Part shown: piece by piece, positions 16,812-24,331 of the stretch
Numbering within the stretch: the first letter of the stretch is position 1
Layout of the letters: each line of letters starts with the position of its first letter
Assembly: GCA_027062725.1 (NCBI GenBank)
Contig: JAMOSW010000040.1
Location: 1-40,569, forward strand
Length of the DNA: 40,569 bases
Direction of reading: 5' to 3'
Origin: Pyrodictiaceae archaeon
Lineage (GTDB): Archaea; Thermoproteota; Thermoprotei_A; Sulfolobales; Pyrodictiaceae
Program-made: the position numbers and the translations under genes
Notes under the pieces: generated by a model
What the model saw: the letters and a program-made list of their open reading frames with translations, nothing else
Told to the model about the DNA's origin: nothing
The model's database searches: none

Positions 16812-17348
16812 TTGTCAGATGCCCAAGAGGTCCAGAAGCTCTACCTGCTCGTCGAGAGGCTCATAGATCGCGACGCGATGAAGGTCTTCAAGGTGTTATA
16901 TGAGGAGGGCGAAGAGCTCTCCGAGTACGATATCATAGAGAAGAGCGAGCTCAGGGGCAGCGTAGTTAGGCGTGTATTGAACCTGCTGGCGGAGAAAGGC
17001 TTCGTCATCTACCGCAAGCAGCGCCACCCGGAAAAGGGCCGTATCATATTCTACTGGCGCATAAACTACGAGGGCCTCCCCAGCGTGATAGTGTCGCGCA
17101 AGAGGGCAACACTTGAGAAGCTTAGGACACTGCTGGCTAGCGAGGAGGAGACACAATACTTCGTATGCCCGCTGGACGGTACACGCTACACGTTTGATGA
17201 GGCGCTTGAATACGAATTCACATGCCCCAGGTGCGGGTCGCCACTCCAGCCCGACGAAGACAGAGAGCTTAGGATAGAGCTGCTGCGCCAATACATCTCA
17301 ATACTGGAGGCTGATATAGGTGCGAGGAGACGCACCGTCCCTCGTTGA
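16812..17348 (+). CDS. tfe: Transcription factor E, alpha subunit (TFE)
   Basis: A 178-residue archaeal TFE, the TFIIE-alpha counterpart that assists promoter opening with RNA polymerase, TBP and TFB. Residues 1-85 form the extended winged helix ([36 protein letters not shown]), then a short coiled coil and a zinc ribbon. In the ribbon the first knuckle reads CPLD (Cys119, Asp122) instead of CxxC, while the second is intact (CPRC, Cys138 and Cys141). Start: TTG 16812 after GGGAG, or GTG 16797 adding 5 residues. Third gene of the hflX unit. The next gene starts 29 bases inside its 3' end. Confidence 0.92.
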   Translation: MSDAQEVQKLYLLVERLIDRDAMKVFKVLYEEGEELSEYDIIEKSELRGSVVRRVLNLLAEKGFVIYRKQRHPEKGRIIFYWRINYEGLPSVIVSRKRATLEKLRTLLASEEETQYFVCPLDGTRYTFDEALEYEFTCPRCGSPLQPDEDRELRIELLRQYISILEADIGARRRTVPR

Positions 17349-18279
17349 CTTCTTTAGCGGTGCTGGAGGCTTCGCCGAGGGCTTCCGGAGGGCAGGCTTC
17401 CGCATACTCCTAGGCGTGGACAACAATCCAGCTGCTATACGCAGCTTCAAGGCCAACTTTCCTGAGGCAGTAGCCCTAGCCATGGACATCAAGGAGATTA
17501 GCGGCGCACTAGTAGAAGCGCTCGTGGGTAAACCTGACGTAGTTATAGGTAGCCCTCCCTGCGAGCCCTATACCGGCGCTAACCCGCGCCGGCGGCAGGA
17601 CCCCGCAGAGCGTCTATACGAGGATCCTGCGGGGCAGCTTGTACTGCACTTCGCTAGGCTTGTAGGAGAGCTTAAGCCACGCGTATTCGTCATGGAGAAC
17701 GTCCCTGGCATACTAGACGTAGAGGAAGAGATTAGACGCGTATTCGCCCAGGCCGGCTACCCCGAGATATACTTCAATAAGCTACTAGCAGAGTACCATG
17801 GTACGCCAAGCCACCGGCTACGTGTCTTCGTCTCAAACATCCCCCTACGGCCCAGACCCGCAAGGAGAACAATAACTGTACGCGAGGCTCTACGGGGCCT
17901 GCCGGAGCCGGGTACACGCAATGTACCCAACCACGAGCCGCCACCGCTTTCGCCCAAGAAGCAACGCAGAATATCCAGGCTCAAATGGGGCCAGGCGATG
18001 ATCTACTACGAGGGAGCCGAGGGACGCCGCCTGCCAAACCTTATACGGCTTGATCCCCGGCGCCATGCGCCAACAATACTTGGTAGCAGCCGCTTCATAC
18101 ACCCCTATGAAGATAGGTTCCTTACGGTGAGGGAGCAGGCGAGGCTAATGGGGTTTCCCGATAATCACGTCTTCCTTGGCGGCCGTGACGAGCAGTATAA
18201 CCAGGTTGGGGAGGCTGTCCCGGTGCCGCTGGCTGAGGCTATAGCAAGGGAGGTCCTAAGGTTCCTGGGGAATGGGTGA
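17320..18279 (+). CDS. C5-cytosine methyltransferase (Dcm/Dnmt family), solitary
   Basis: A 319-residue AdoMet-dependent C5-cytosine methyltransferase. Motif I is [12 protein letters not shown] (11-22). Motif IV with the catalytic Cys81 reads [13 protein letters not shown], so Glu follows the Cys where most family members have Gln. Motif VI is MENVPG (Glu126), motif VIII SHRLRVF (164-170), where Ser replaces the first Gln of QxRxR, and motif X is [18 protein letters not shown] near the end. The target-recognition region between VIII and X is short. No restriction endonuclease lies nearby. GTG start preceded by GGAGG, 29 bases inside tfe, so translational coupling is likely. Substrate may be DNA or, given the Dnmt2-like size, RNA; sequence alone does not decide. 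Confidence 0.85.
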   Translation: MRGDAPSLVDFFSGAGGFAEGFRRAGFRILLGVDNNPAAIRSFKANFPEAVALAMDIKEISGALVEALVGKPDVVIGSPPCEPYTGANPRRRQDPAERLYEDPAGQLVLHFARLVGELKPRVFVMENVPGILDVEEEIRRVFAQAGYPEIYFNKLLAEYHGTPSHRLRVFVSNIPLRPRPARRTITVREALRGLPEPGTRNVPNHEPPPLSPKKQRRISRLKWGQAMIYYEGAEGRRLPNLIRLDPRRHAPTILGSSRFIHPYEDRFLTVREQARLMGFPDNHVFLGGRDEQYNQVGEAVPVPLAEAIAREVLRFLGNG

Positions 18280-18310
18280 CCGGTGTCGCCTTGAACAAGG
18301 GGTTCTCTAG

Positions 18311-18796
18311 CTACTGGCTGCTGGAGGGCTCCTGTTTTCCGCACCTCTGTTGCACTGCGCGAAGCACTATCGCAGCCTCGGCGACTGGACCTAACCTAGT
18401 CACCGTATTAGCTATGTAGACCGGTTCGCCAGCCGCGGCCGCCTCCTTGCCAGGCGCTGGGTCTATCCCGCCAAATATTATGGCCGGCCTCGTGGCCGTG
18501 CATATCTTCGCCGCTATGTCGTCTAGCTCCAGCGGCTCACCGTAATCCCTGGTAATGACTATTATCTTGTCTGGGTTGTATATCTCAAAGAAGTCTTTTA
18601 GCGTTGGGAGAATTGCGATGCTCTTTCCGAGCTTAAGGGCTATTCGGTTTGCCTCGCCTATGCCGCTAGAGGCAGCCGCCCCATAGGCCTTGACGACCAC
18701 GAGGTGGCCAAAGCCAAGGCCAAAGACCGTCTTAGCCGTGTCTATCAGCCTCTGCGCGCTCGACACATCATAGAGTACTACAATGATGCCACTCAA
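18311..18796 (-). CDS. DUF2122-like conserved archaeal protein (often labelled RecB-family nuclease)
   Basis: A protein of about 161 residues with an alternating alpha/beta pattern: GIIVVLYDVSSAQRLIDTAK, FGHLVVVKAYGAAASSGIGE, IAILPTLKDFFEIYNPDKIIVITRDYG, ending PVYIANTVTRLGPVAEAAIVL. This matches my recollection of a widespread archaeal family filed as RecB-family nuclease/DUF2122, whose fold looks closer to a SPOUT-like Rossmann domain than to RecB. No nuclease motif is visible. The start is probably TTG 18796, with GAGGTGG upstream; a GTG at 18805 is possible. It is convergent with the cytosine methyltransferase (31 bases between stops) and divergent from the ribbon-helix-helix gene. Function is unknown. 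Confidence 0.6.
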   Translation of the reverse strand: MSGIIVVLYDVSSAQRLIDTAKTVFGLGFGHLVVVKAYGAAASSGIGEANRIALKLGKSIAILPTLKDFFEIYNPDKIIVITRDYGEPLELDDIAAKICTATRPAIIFGGIDPAPGKEAAAAGEPVYIANTVTRLGPVAEAAIVLRAVQQRCGKQEPSSSQ

Positions 18797-18968
18797 TGCG
18801 GCCACCTCATCAAGCCCTCCATGCCTACTAAGTGAGCTACCCGTCCAGCCGCCTATGTATCGGCGCTATTTTTGTCCACACGTTCCGCGGCGCGCAGGGG
18901 CTCACTACAGTAGTTTTACTAGGCAGCGAGGAGCTACTGTCTGGCACTTCACGGGGTGGTTACTGACT

Positions 18969-19802
18969 TTGACAAGAATCGTTGCATTCACAGTGCCGGA
19001 CGATATCTATGACGAGCTTCGCCGTAGAGCTGAGCGCCGCGGCTACAGCCTGGTCTCAGACTATGTGCGCGCCGTCGTGCTACGTGAGCTAGGCTATGGA
19101 GACGAAGCCGAACGTATACGTAGTCTTATACGGGAAGAGCTCGAGAAGATACTCCGTAGGGAGGGCGAGGTTGTGAAAATCGAGGGTCCTGATGTCGAGA
19201 AGCTGCTTGAACGTATACAGGCAAGACTTGAGAGGAGACTCCAGGACATGATAAACCCATGGACAGCCAAGATAGACCAGATACAGGCAAGACTTGCCGG
19301 GATCCAGGAGAAGCTAGAGACCCTGGAAGAGAAAGTGAAGGAGCTTGAAGCACGTGAGGAAAAGACCAGGGAACGGCCCGTTGGGCCGAGAGAGGCCACT
19401 AGCTACCAGAGTGGCCCTGTGGCAGGTTTCCACGGCGAACGGCGAGAATACCGTGCGCATGGCCGACGTAGGTCAGCTATAGACCGGCTTAGAGAGCAGG
19501 GCGTGGTATTCGAACATGATGTGCAGTGGCTGCGTGACCGTGACGCATTCTTTGAGAAGCTTAGACGCGAAGGGGCGGTCATACTTGAGCTGGGCGGCGA
19601 ACGCGTGGCTATAGACCCAACCTTCTGGGAGAACTTCAAGGAGAAGCTGGCCGAGTTGCCCACAGCCAACGAGGACGAGATAAAGATACTATTAACAGGC
19701 CAGCAGTACGAGCTATTCAAGAGGTTAAAAGAGGCCGGCCTCGTCTACTTCGATGCCACAAAGCGCGCATGGAAGCTTACCGAGGAGCCAGGCGACGGCT
19801 AG
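18969..19802 (+). CDS. Ribbon-helix-helix protein with long coiled coil and C-terminal domain
   Basis: A 277-residue protein in three parts. Residues 1-45 form a CopG/MetJ-type ribbon-helix-helix (TRIVAFTVPDDIYDELRRRA, then GYSLVSDYVRAVV), a dimeric DNA-binding fold. Residues 46-135 are a charged coiled coil with a near repeat: (E/D)xIQARLxxxQxxL occurs at 81-93 and 103-115. After a basic linker (136-168), residues 169-272 form a compact alpha/beta or winged-helix-like domain ending FDATKRAWKL. I do not recognise the C-terminal domain. Start at TTG 18969, placed by GGGGTGG about 9 bases upstream and by the start of the ribbon; the frame is open further 5' but unconserved in character. Likely a DNA-binding or chromosome-organising protein (inference). 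Confidence 0.7.
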   Translation: MTRIVAFTVPDDIYDELRRRAERRGYSLVSDYVRAVVLRELGYGDEAERIRSLIREELEKILRREGEVVKIEGPDVEKLLERIQARLERRLQDMINPWTAKIDQIQARLAGIQEKLETLEEKVKELEAREEKTRERPVGPREATSYQSGPVAGFHGERREYRAHGRRRSAIDRLREQGVVFEHDVQWLRDRDAFFEKLRREGAVILELGGERVAIDPTFWENFKEKLAELPTANEDEIKILLTGQQYELFKRLKEAGLVYFDATKRAWKLTEEPGDG

Positions 19803-19865
19803 GAGACGCCTCGGAGCCAAGTCACTCACCACACCCCACCTGCCGGCGGGGGTCAGACGCTGGCG

Positions 19866-19895
19866 TAGTCTTCATCGGCGGGAGGATGAAGACTA
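19866..19895. repeat. 11-bp perfect inverted repeat (hairpin or operator) after the ribbon-helix-helix gene
   Basis: TAGTCTTCATC (19866-19876) is perfectly complementary to GATGAAGACTA (19885-19895) around the 8-base loop GGCGGGAG. It lies 63 bases past the stop of the ribbon-helix-helix gene. It could be a 3' hairpin of that message or a palindromic protein-binding site. No T-tract follows. The rest of the 19803-20097 gap, about 295 bases, holds no gene I can support. Confidence 0.5.
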
Positions 19896-20097
19896 TTCAA
19901 AGCAGTGAGCGGGGCTCTGAGGGGCGAAACTCCGCACGGGCCGCTCGAGGACGGCCTCGGCTCGGCTGTAAGGGCTTCATGGCCCCGCCGGTTGAGGCTC
20001 AGAGGTGAGCCCTGTGCCCAAAATAACTATGGGGTTATGTCCGTGCGTCTAATATCCATGAGCTTCGACCATGTTAACGCGTGTACTGTTGATTGCG

Positions 20098-21351
20098 TTA
20101 TTCTAGCTGCCAACTCTGTAGGTATTCCCTTTGCTCCTCAGTCAGTGTGTCTATTTCGATGCCCATTGCTTTCAGCTTTAGCCTCGCCACTGTCTCGTCT
20201 ATCTCTCTGGGTACGCGGTAGAGGCCTGGCTGTAGCTTGCCGCGGTTCTTGACCAGGTACTCGGCAGAGAGGGCCTGATTAGCGAAGCTCATGTCCATTA
20301 CTTCGCTTGGGTGGCCCTCTGCTGCGACCAGGTTTACGAGGCGGCCTTCTGCGAGCAGGTAGAGTCTACGGCCGTCTCTTAGCCGGTACTCAGTCACGTA
20401 GGGCCTTATTGTTCTCTTGGAGACAGCCAATGCTTCAAGGTCGGGTATCCATATCTCGACATTGAAGTGGCCCGCATTGGCCAGTATAGCCCCATCCTTC
20501 ATTACCTCGAAATGCTCACGCCTTATGACCTTCTTGTCGCCGGTTGCCGTGATGAATATGTCGCCTATCCTGGCAGCCTCTATCATTGGCATGACTAGGT
20601 AGCCATCCATTGCCGCCTCGAGGGCCTTTATTGGGTCAACCTCTGTGACTACAACCTTAGCACCCATACCACGGGCTCGCAGCGCTATACCCTTACCAAC
20701 CCACCCGTAGCCGGCAACTACGACAACTTTGCCCGCGAAGAGAATGTTTGTTGCCCTCAATATGCCGTCAATGGTGCTCTGTCCAGTACCGTAGCGGTTG
20801 TCAAACATCATCTTAGTGTACGCATCGTTAACCGCAATAGCAGGGTACTTTAGAACACCCTGCTTGGCCATAGCACGGAGCCTTATTACGCCGGTAGTCG
20901 TCTCCTCGGTGCCGCCCCAGACCCTGGATGCTATCTCGGGATACTCCTTATGCAGAAGTGCGTGAAGATCACCACCATCGTCTATGACAATGTTCGGTTC
21001 CCACTCGGCGACCCACCTTATGCAGGAGAAGTACTCATCCTCCCCCATCCCACGCCAAGCACAGACCTCTATCCCTTCCTCGGCCGCAAGCGCAGCCGCT
21101 ACATCATCCTGGGTGCTGAGGGGGTTGCTAGCCGCGAGCCTAACCTGGGCACCCCCCGCCGCAAGGGTACGGACGAGCGCCGCCGTCTCCTTTGTCACAT
21201 GCAGCACTGCGCCTACCCGTACACCATTAAGCGGCTTCTCGGAGCTGAACCTCTCACGTATGTAGCGCGCAACAACAGGCATATGCAGCTCGGCCCATTC
21301 TACCTGGAGCCGTCCCCTTTCGGCGAGGGCAGGGTCCTTTATCCGAGACAA
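20098..21351 (-). CDS. ahcY: S-adenosylhomocysteine hydrolase
   Basis: A 417-residue adenosylhomocysteinase, which cleaves S-adenosylhomocysteine to adenosine and homocysteine and so relieves product inhibition of methyltransferases. Visible hallmarks are IDDGGD (Asp124-Asp125), the catalytic run [18 protein letters not shown] (Lys180, Asp184, Asn185), the NAD-binding GYGWVGKG (214-221) and the NAGHFNVE block. Like other thermophilic forms it is shorter than the mesophilic enzyme and ends without the KPxxYRY tail, here finishing LQSWQLE. TTG start, with GAGGTG 8 bases upstream. The window holds several AdoMet users (Taw1, Taw3, Trm56, the C5 methyltransferase) that need it. Confidence 0.95.
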   Translation of the reverse strand: MSRIKDPALAERGRLQVEWAELHMPVVARYIRERFSSEKPLNGVRVGAVLHVTKETAALVRTLAAGGAQVRLAASNPLSTQDDVAAALAAEEGIEVCAWRGMGEDEYFSCIRWVAEWEPNIVIDDGGDLHALLHKEYPEIASRVWGGTEETTTGVIRLRAMAKQGVLKYPAIAVNDAYTKMMFDNRYGTGQSTIDGILRATNILFAGKVVVVAGYGWVGKGIALRARGMGAKVVVTEVDPIKALEAAMDGYLVMPMIEAARIGDIFITATGDKKVIRREHFEVMKDGAILANAGHFNVEIWIPDLEALAVSKRTIRPYVTEYRLRDGRRLYLLAEGRLVNLVAAEGHPSEVMDMSFANQALSAEYLVKNRGKLQPGLYRVPREIDETVARLKLKAMGIEIDTLTEEQREYLQSWQLE

Positions 21352-21568
21352 TCTCCTTCCACCTCATCCTCTTGCCATAACAATATACCGTGAATGAGCG
21401 CGGTGGCACCGACCAGCGGTATTTCTGAGCTCCGGGCAGCTCATAGGACCTTGGCCCAGATCTTTTGACTTCAAGGAGCTCTTGTAGAGACAAGGAGGCG
21501 GCGACCGCGCTGCTTGAGAGGAAAGGAGGCCGAGGTCTCTACCCGAACGGGGGATATAGAAGATGACA

Positions 21569-21703
21569 TGGTGGGCCCGGGGGGATTTGAACCCCCGACC
21601 TCCGGGTCTCTCCCTCTCATCGAGCGCATCGACAGACCCGGCGCCTACGTGGACCGGTGCTAGGTCTGGAGCCCGGCGCTCTGCCTGGCTGAGCTACGGG
21701 CCC
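21569..21703 (-). tRNA. tRNA-Trp(CCA) with a 58-base intron
   Basis: On the minus strand, acceptor GGGCCCG pairs with CGGGCCC, followed by A and an encoded CCA. D arm GCTC/GAGC, anticodon stem CCGGG/CCCGG with loop CTCCAGA (anticodon CCA), T arm GGGGG/CCCCC. The exons are 21703-21666 and 21607-21569, and the intron 21665-21608 sits between positions 37 and 38. The splice region is a canonical bulge-helix-bulge: CTCC in the loop pairs with GGAG at the intron end, flanked by two AGA bulges, each cut AG/A. I see no clear C and D boxes inside the intron, unlike euryarchaeal Trp introns. Mature length is 77 with CCA. Confidence 0.93.
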
Positions 21704-21802
21704 ATACGCCTCTCTCTGGGCCCACCATGTAGCTCATCCCCGCATACGCGGGTCAGCCGGGGGCTCAACCCAGGCAGGGAGAGTGGACACCGGACTGGGG
21801 GT

Positions 21803-22327
21803 TTAACCCTTTCTGGCACTCCCTTGGGCAGACGCCGAGACCACGCAACAATCTAGCAGGCAGCCAGGCCCTGGACAGCCCAACACATTGAGGGCCTTGG
21901 CCACGTATGAGACTGTTTTCGCAGCCACACCCATCTCAGCAGCCACACGCCGTATGTCCTCGCCTTCCTCGCTAAGCTTGACACAAATCCCGCAGGCGAG
22001 CTGCAGCGGGATAGGACGTGCCCGCGCACCACTAGCCCTCAAAACCACGTAGATGGCCAGGCCCCCCGCTACTGCAACGAACTTGTTACGCTTCCAGCCT
22101 ACAGCCTCGACGTCCTCCACCAGGGGCCTTCCCTGGGGCAGAAGACAGGCCCGCTCTCCCTCAGCACTCACATAGCCTCTTTTTCGCAGCCCCCAAAGCA
22201 TCCTCCTAACAGTGCCTACATCGACACCCAGTAAGTAGGCCAACATCCCCCGATTGAGACAGCCACCCCTGCTATAAAGCAGCCAGAGAACTGGTAGACC
22301 CCACAGCGCCTCCGCGTTCCGCAGCAC
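21803..22327 (-). CDS. Winged-helix DNA-binding protein between tRNA genes
   Basis: A 174-residue protein I cannot place in a named family. Residues about 25-58 are a winged helix (GCLNRGMLAYLLGVDVGTVRRMLWGLRKRGYVSAEGE). A hydrophobic stretch (FVAVAGGLAIYVVLRASG, about 83-100) follows, then a second helix-turn-helix-like block, IRRVAAEMGVAAKTVSYVAK (about 123-142). The C-terminus carries four Cys close together (CPGPGCLLDCC) that could bind metal or form disulfides. GTG start with GGAGGTG at ideal spacing. It lies between tRNA-Trp and tRNA-Asn on the same strand. A transcription regulator is the likely role; whether the middle segment is a membrane span or a buried helix is unclear. Confidence 0.6.
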   Translation of the reverse strand: MLRNAEALWGLPVLWLLYSRGGCLNRGMLAYLLGVDVGTVRRMLWGLRKRGYVSAEGERACLLPQGRPLVEDVEAVGWKRNKFVAVAGGLAIYVVLRASGARARPIPLQLACGICVKLSEEGEDIRRVAAEMGVAAKTVSYVAKALNVLGCPGPGCLLDCCVVSASAQGSARKG

Positions 22328-22422
22328 TCAGCCACCTCCAGGTGCCACAACATCAGGAGCTCCACAGAAACCATGAAGCGGCCTGTACACGGGCAAAGAG
22401 ATGCTAGAGAAGAGGAACAGAG

Positions 22423-22499
<77 letters not shown>

Positions 22500-22557
22500 C
22501 CGAGACAACCCACAACCCGGCGGCCATGGTGAAGGGGAGAAGACAACCAGCCAGGCT

Positions 22558-22569
22558 GTTAAAAATTTT
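22558..22569 (-). promoter_or_regulatory. TATA-like box for tRNA-Asn
   Basis: AAAATTTTTAAC, 60-71 bases upstream of the mature 5' end, allows a short leader. It is the only AT-rich block in this GC-rich gap between tRNA-Asn and tRNA-Met. Confidence 0.4.
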
Positions 22570-22733
22570 GCCCAACACCTCTCGGCCGATCAACAATTCT
22601 TGAGAGCACCGCCCGGAGCACAACAGACAAACCAAGAGACACTACTACTACTAGGCACTAGAAACCGTGCAGCACCGGACGAGAAAACCAGCATGACAAC
22701 ACGGACTAACTGCCTTGGTTAGCAAGAAGCGGG

Positions 22734-22810
22734 TGGTGGGCCCGGGGGGATTCGAACCCCCGACCACCCGGTTATGAGCCGGGCGCTCTGCCGGGCTGAG
22801 CTACGGGCCC
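22734..22810 (-). tRNA. tRNA with CAU anticodon (elongator Met, or Ile2)
   Basis: Intronless, 77 bases with encoded CCA. Acceptor GGGCCCG/CGGGCCC, D arm GCTC/GAGC, anticodon stem CCCGG/CCGGG with loop CTCATAA, T arm GGGGG/CCCCC. It lacks the A1-U72 pair and the three G-C pairs of the initiator, which is present at 31.9 kb. CAU is also used by tRNA-Ile2 after agmatidine formation at C34; identity elements do not let me exclude that. It differs from mature tRNA-Trp at only about 8 positions. TATA-like GCTTAAAAAG lies at 22850-22859. Confidence 0.92.
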
Positions 22811-22849
22811 AGGGCTCCTAGCCATGTAGTGGTTGGAAGAACCCCTCCC

Positions 22850-22859
22850 CTTTTTAAGC
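22850..22859 (-). promoter_or_regulatory. TATA box for tRNA(CAU)
   Basis: GCTTAAAAAG on the minus strand, 40-49 bases upstream of the mature 5' end, fits a leader of about 15-20 bases. Confidence 0.5.
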
Positions 22860-23053
22860 ATAACGTGTCTTTCAAGCACAGAACACAGCCAATAGAGGGC
22901 ATGCACTGCAAGGTGACAGGGATACGTAAGTAAGCCGGCACAGTTGGCCGGAGAGTGGCCACCTCAGGAACTGGAAGCAGGACTAGATGGGAGCAAGAAA
23001 GATAGCTCCAATAAAAAGGTCGGGTTAGGCCTCTGTGGTTTGCCCTGAAGCTT

Positions 23054-24070
23054 TTACTGCTCCTTCTTGAAGCCAAAGGTTAGGTTGAAGAGCTGCTCGA
23101 GCTCCTTCTTTATCTCCTCGCGGTTCTCCTTGACCGCCTTTGCTATTGCCTCGAGGGCATTGTAGGCACGGCTGGGTATCTTGCCGCGGAACCAGGTTAT
23201 GTCCTTCGCCATCCCGACGCCTATCTCGTCGTACTTCATTCCAGTCACAGGGTCCTCCTCGCGCTCATTGATTAGCTTATCTAGCTCAAGCACCAGCGTA
23301 CCTCTAGGCAGCATGTAGTCGCCGTAAGGGTCGACTAGCTTAAGCACCTGCTTCTTTATCTTGCTCAACACACGTATGCCAAGTATCTTGTCGGGACTAG
23401 GCCTTATCTTGGCAGCCTGCAGGGCGCCAAGGAGCGCTACTATACCGCTGAGATCGCTGAAGGGCTCGTACCAGGGTCTACCACGGCCACTAGCAAGCAT
23501 CTGCTCGGCGCTAGCGCGGAGCAGCACCTGACCGCTCAGAACCGTGTTGTAGGCGTACGCCTTTCTGAAATTCTCGTTAAGTGCTATATCGATTATACTC
23601 TCGCTCCTATGCCCAACGAAGAGCACGTGCCGTGCCGGCGTGTCAAACACTATACCCATATAGAAGCCGAACATAGCAGCAGCCTCAGGCCTGTCGGCAG
23701 CCTTGAAGACTGTCTCACCTAGTACTGTGCGCTGCAGCGCCACGTCGTTGAGGCGGCGTGGTGCCTCGCTATACGCTATCACCTTGACGAGGCCGAAGCT
23801 CTGCATCATTCTGAGGTAGTAGAGGAGGTCACTCATACCAAAGTTCTTCAAAGCGACGTACTTCTCCCCTAGCATCTCAACACGTACGATGCCGCCGACT
23901 ATCTCGCTTACCCTCTTGGGCTCCTCGCCGGGGCTCGCAGCACCCGCTAGCATATCCTTATAGAACTCTACGAGGCCCGATATGCCGCCTAGTTTGCCCT
24001 GCGCAGCAGCGGCTAGCTCCTTGAACCTACGGGGTACCCTAGCCTCCAGAGTCAGAGGCGGTAGCAGCAT
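23054..24070 (-). CDS. Conserved-looking hypothetical protein, 338 residues
   Basis: I do not recognise this protein. It is soluble, with no signal peptide or membrane span. The first 60 residues are helical; residues about 60-170 alternate strands and helices (VGGIVRVEMLGEKYVALKNFG, GLVKVIAYSE, AMFGFYMGIVFDTPARHVLFVGH). A middle block contains GRGRPWYEPFSDLSGIVALL. The C-terminal third is helical and charged (ILGIRVLSKIKKQVLKLVDPYG, EAIAKAVKENREEIKKELEQL). A single His-Arg pair (GHRSES) and scattered acidic residues do not form a known catalytic motif. ATG start with GGTGGGA upstream and a TATA-like TAATTTTTAAC at 24111-24121. Codon use looks like the neighbours, so it is probably a native clade-specific gene. 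Confidence 0.7.
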   Translation of the reverse strand: MLLPPLTLEARVPRRFKELAAAAQGKLGGISGLVEFYKDMLAGAASPGEEPKRVSEIVGGIVRVEMLGEKYVALKNFGMSDLLYYLRMMQSFGLVKVIAYSEAPRRLNDVALQRTVLGETVFKAADRPEAAAMFGFYMGIVFDTPARHVLFVGHRSESIIDIALNENFRKAYAYNTVLSGQVLLRASAEQMLASGRGRPWYEPFSDLSGIVALLGALQAAKIRPSPDKILGIRVLSKIKKQVLKLVDPYGDYMLPRGTLVLELDKLINEREEDPVTGMKYDEIGVGMAKDITWFRGKIPSRAYNALEAIAKAVKENREEIKKELEQLFNLTFGFKKEQ

Positions 24071-24110
24071 AGTCCCACCGCTCCAAATGCTCTACACATT
24101 GCCGGCCCGA

Positions 24111-24121
24111 GTTAAAAATTA
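24111..24121 (-). promoter_or_regulatory. TATA-like box for the 338-residue hypothetical gene
   Basis: TAATTTTTAAC on the minus strand, 41-51 bases upstream of the ATG at 24070, is the most AT-rich element in the 261-base divergent gap. An ACTTAACTT stretch at about 24246-24254 may serve the opposite gene. Confidence 0.45.
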
Positions 24122-24331
24122 CTCTCTTAGACCCCTACTTGTTAACGTACAGATTCGGTGTCTAGCGGTCTAGAAGCATCAATATACGCTAGTAATACCG
24201 GCTGCGCGAGAAACGCGGACCGCGTTATTGTAGAGTTGAGCCAAAACTTAACTTGAAGACACAGCAGCCGAGTATTACATCGGCCACAAGTCATCGTCCT
24301 CCGACAGGCAAGGATTCAAGGCTGAAACGCC

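Noticed and set aside
18783-18968. N-terminal extension of the ribbon-helix-helix protein back to 18783
   Set aside because: The extra 62 residues overlap the divergent gene's start, are unlike the fold, and lack a ribosome-binding site; the TTG at 18969 has one.
19861-20000. C/D-like ATGAAGA and CTGA elements on both strands after the ribbon-helix-helix gene
   Set aside because: Boxes are incomplete; the inverted repeat at 19866-19895 explains the GATGAAGAC copies better.
20950-21393. 147-codon plus-strand frame opposite ahcY
   Set aside because: Lies wholly across the conserved start of S-adenosylhomocysteine hydrolase; composition is that of a reverse-frame shadow.
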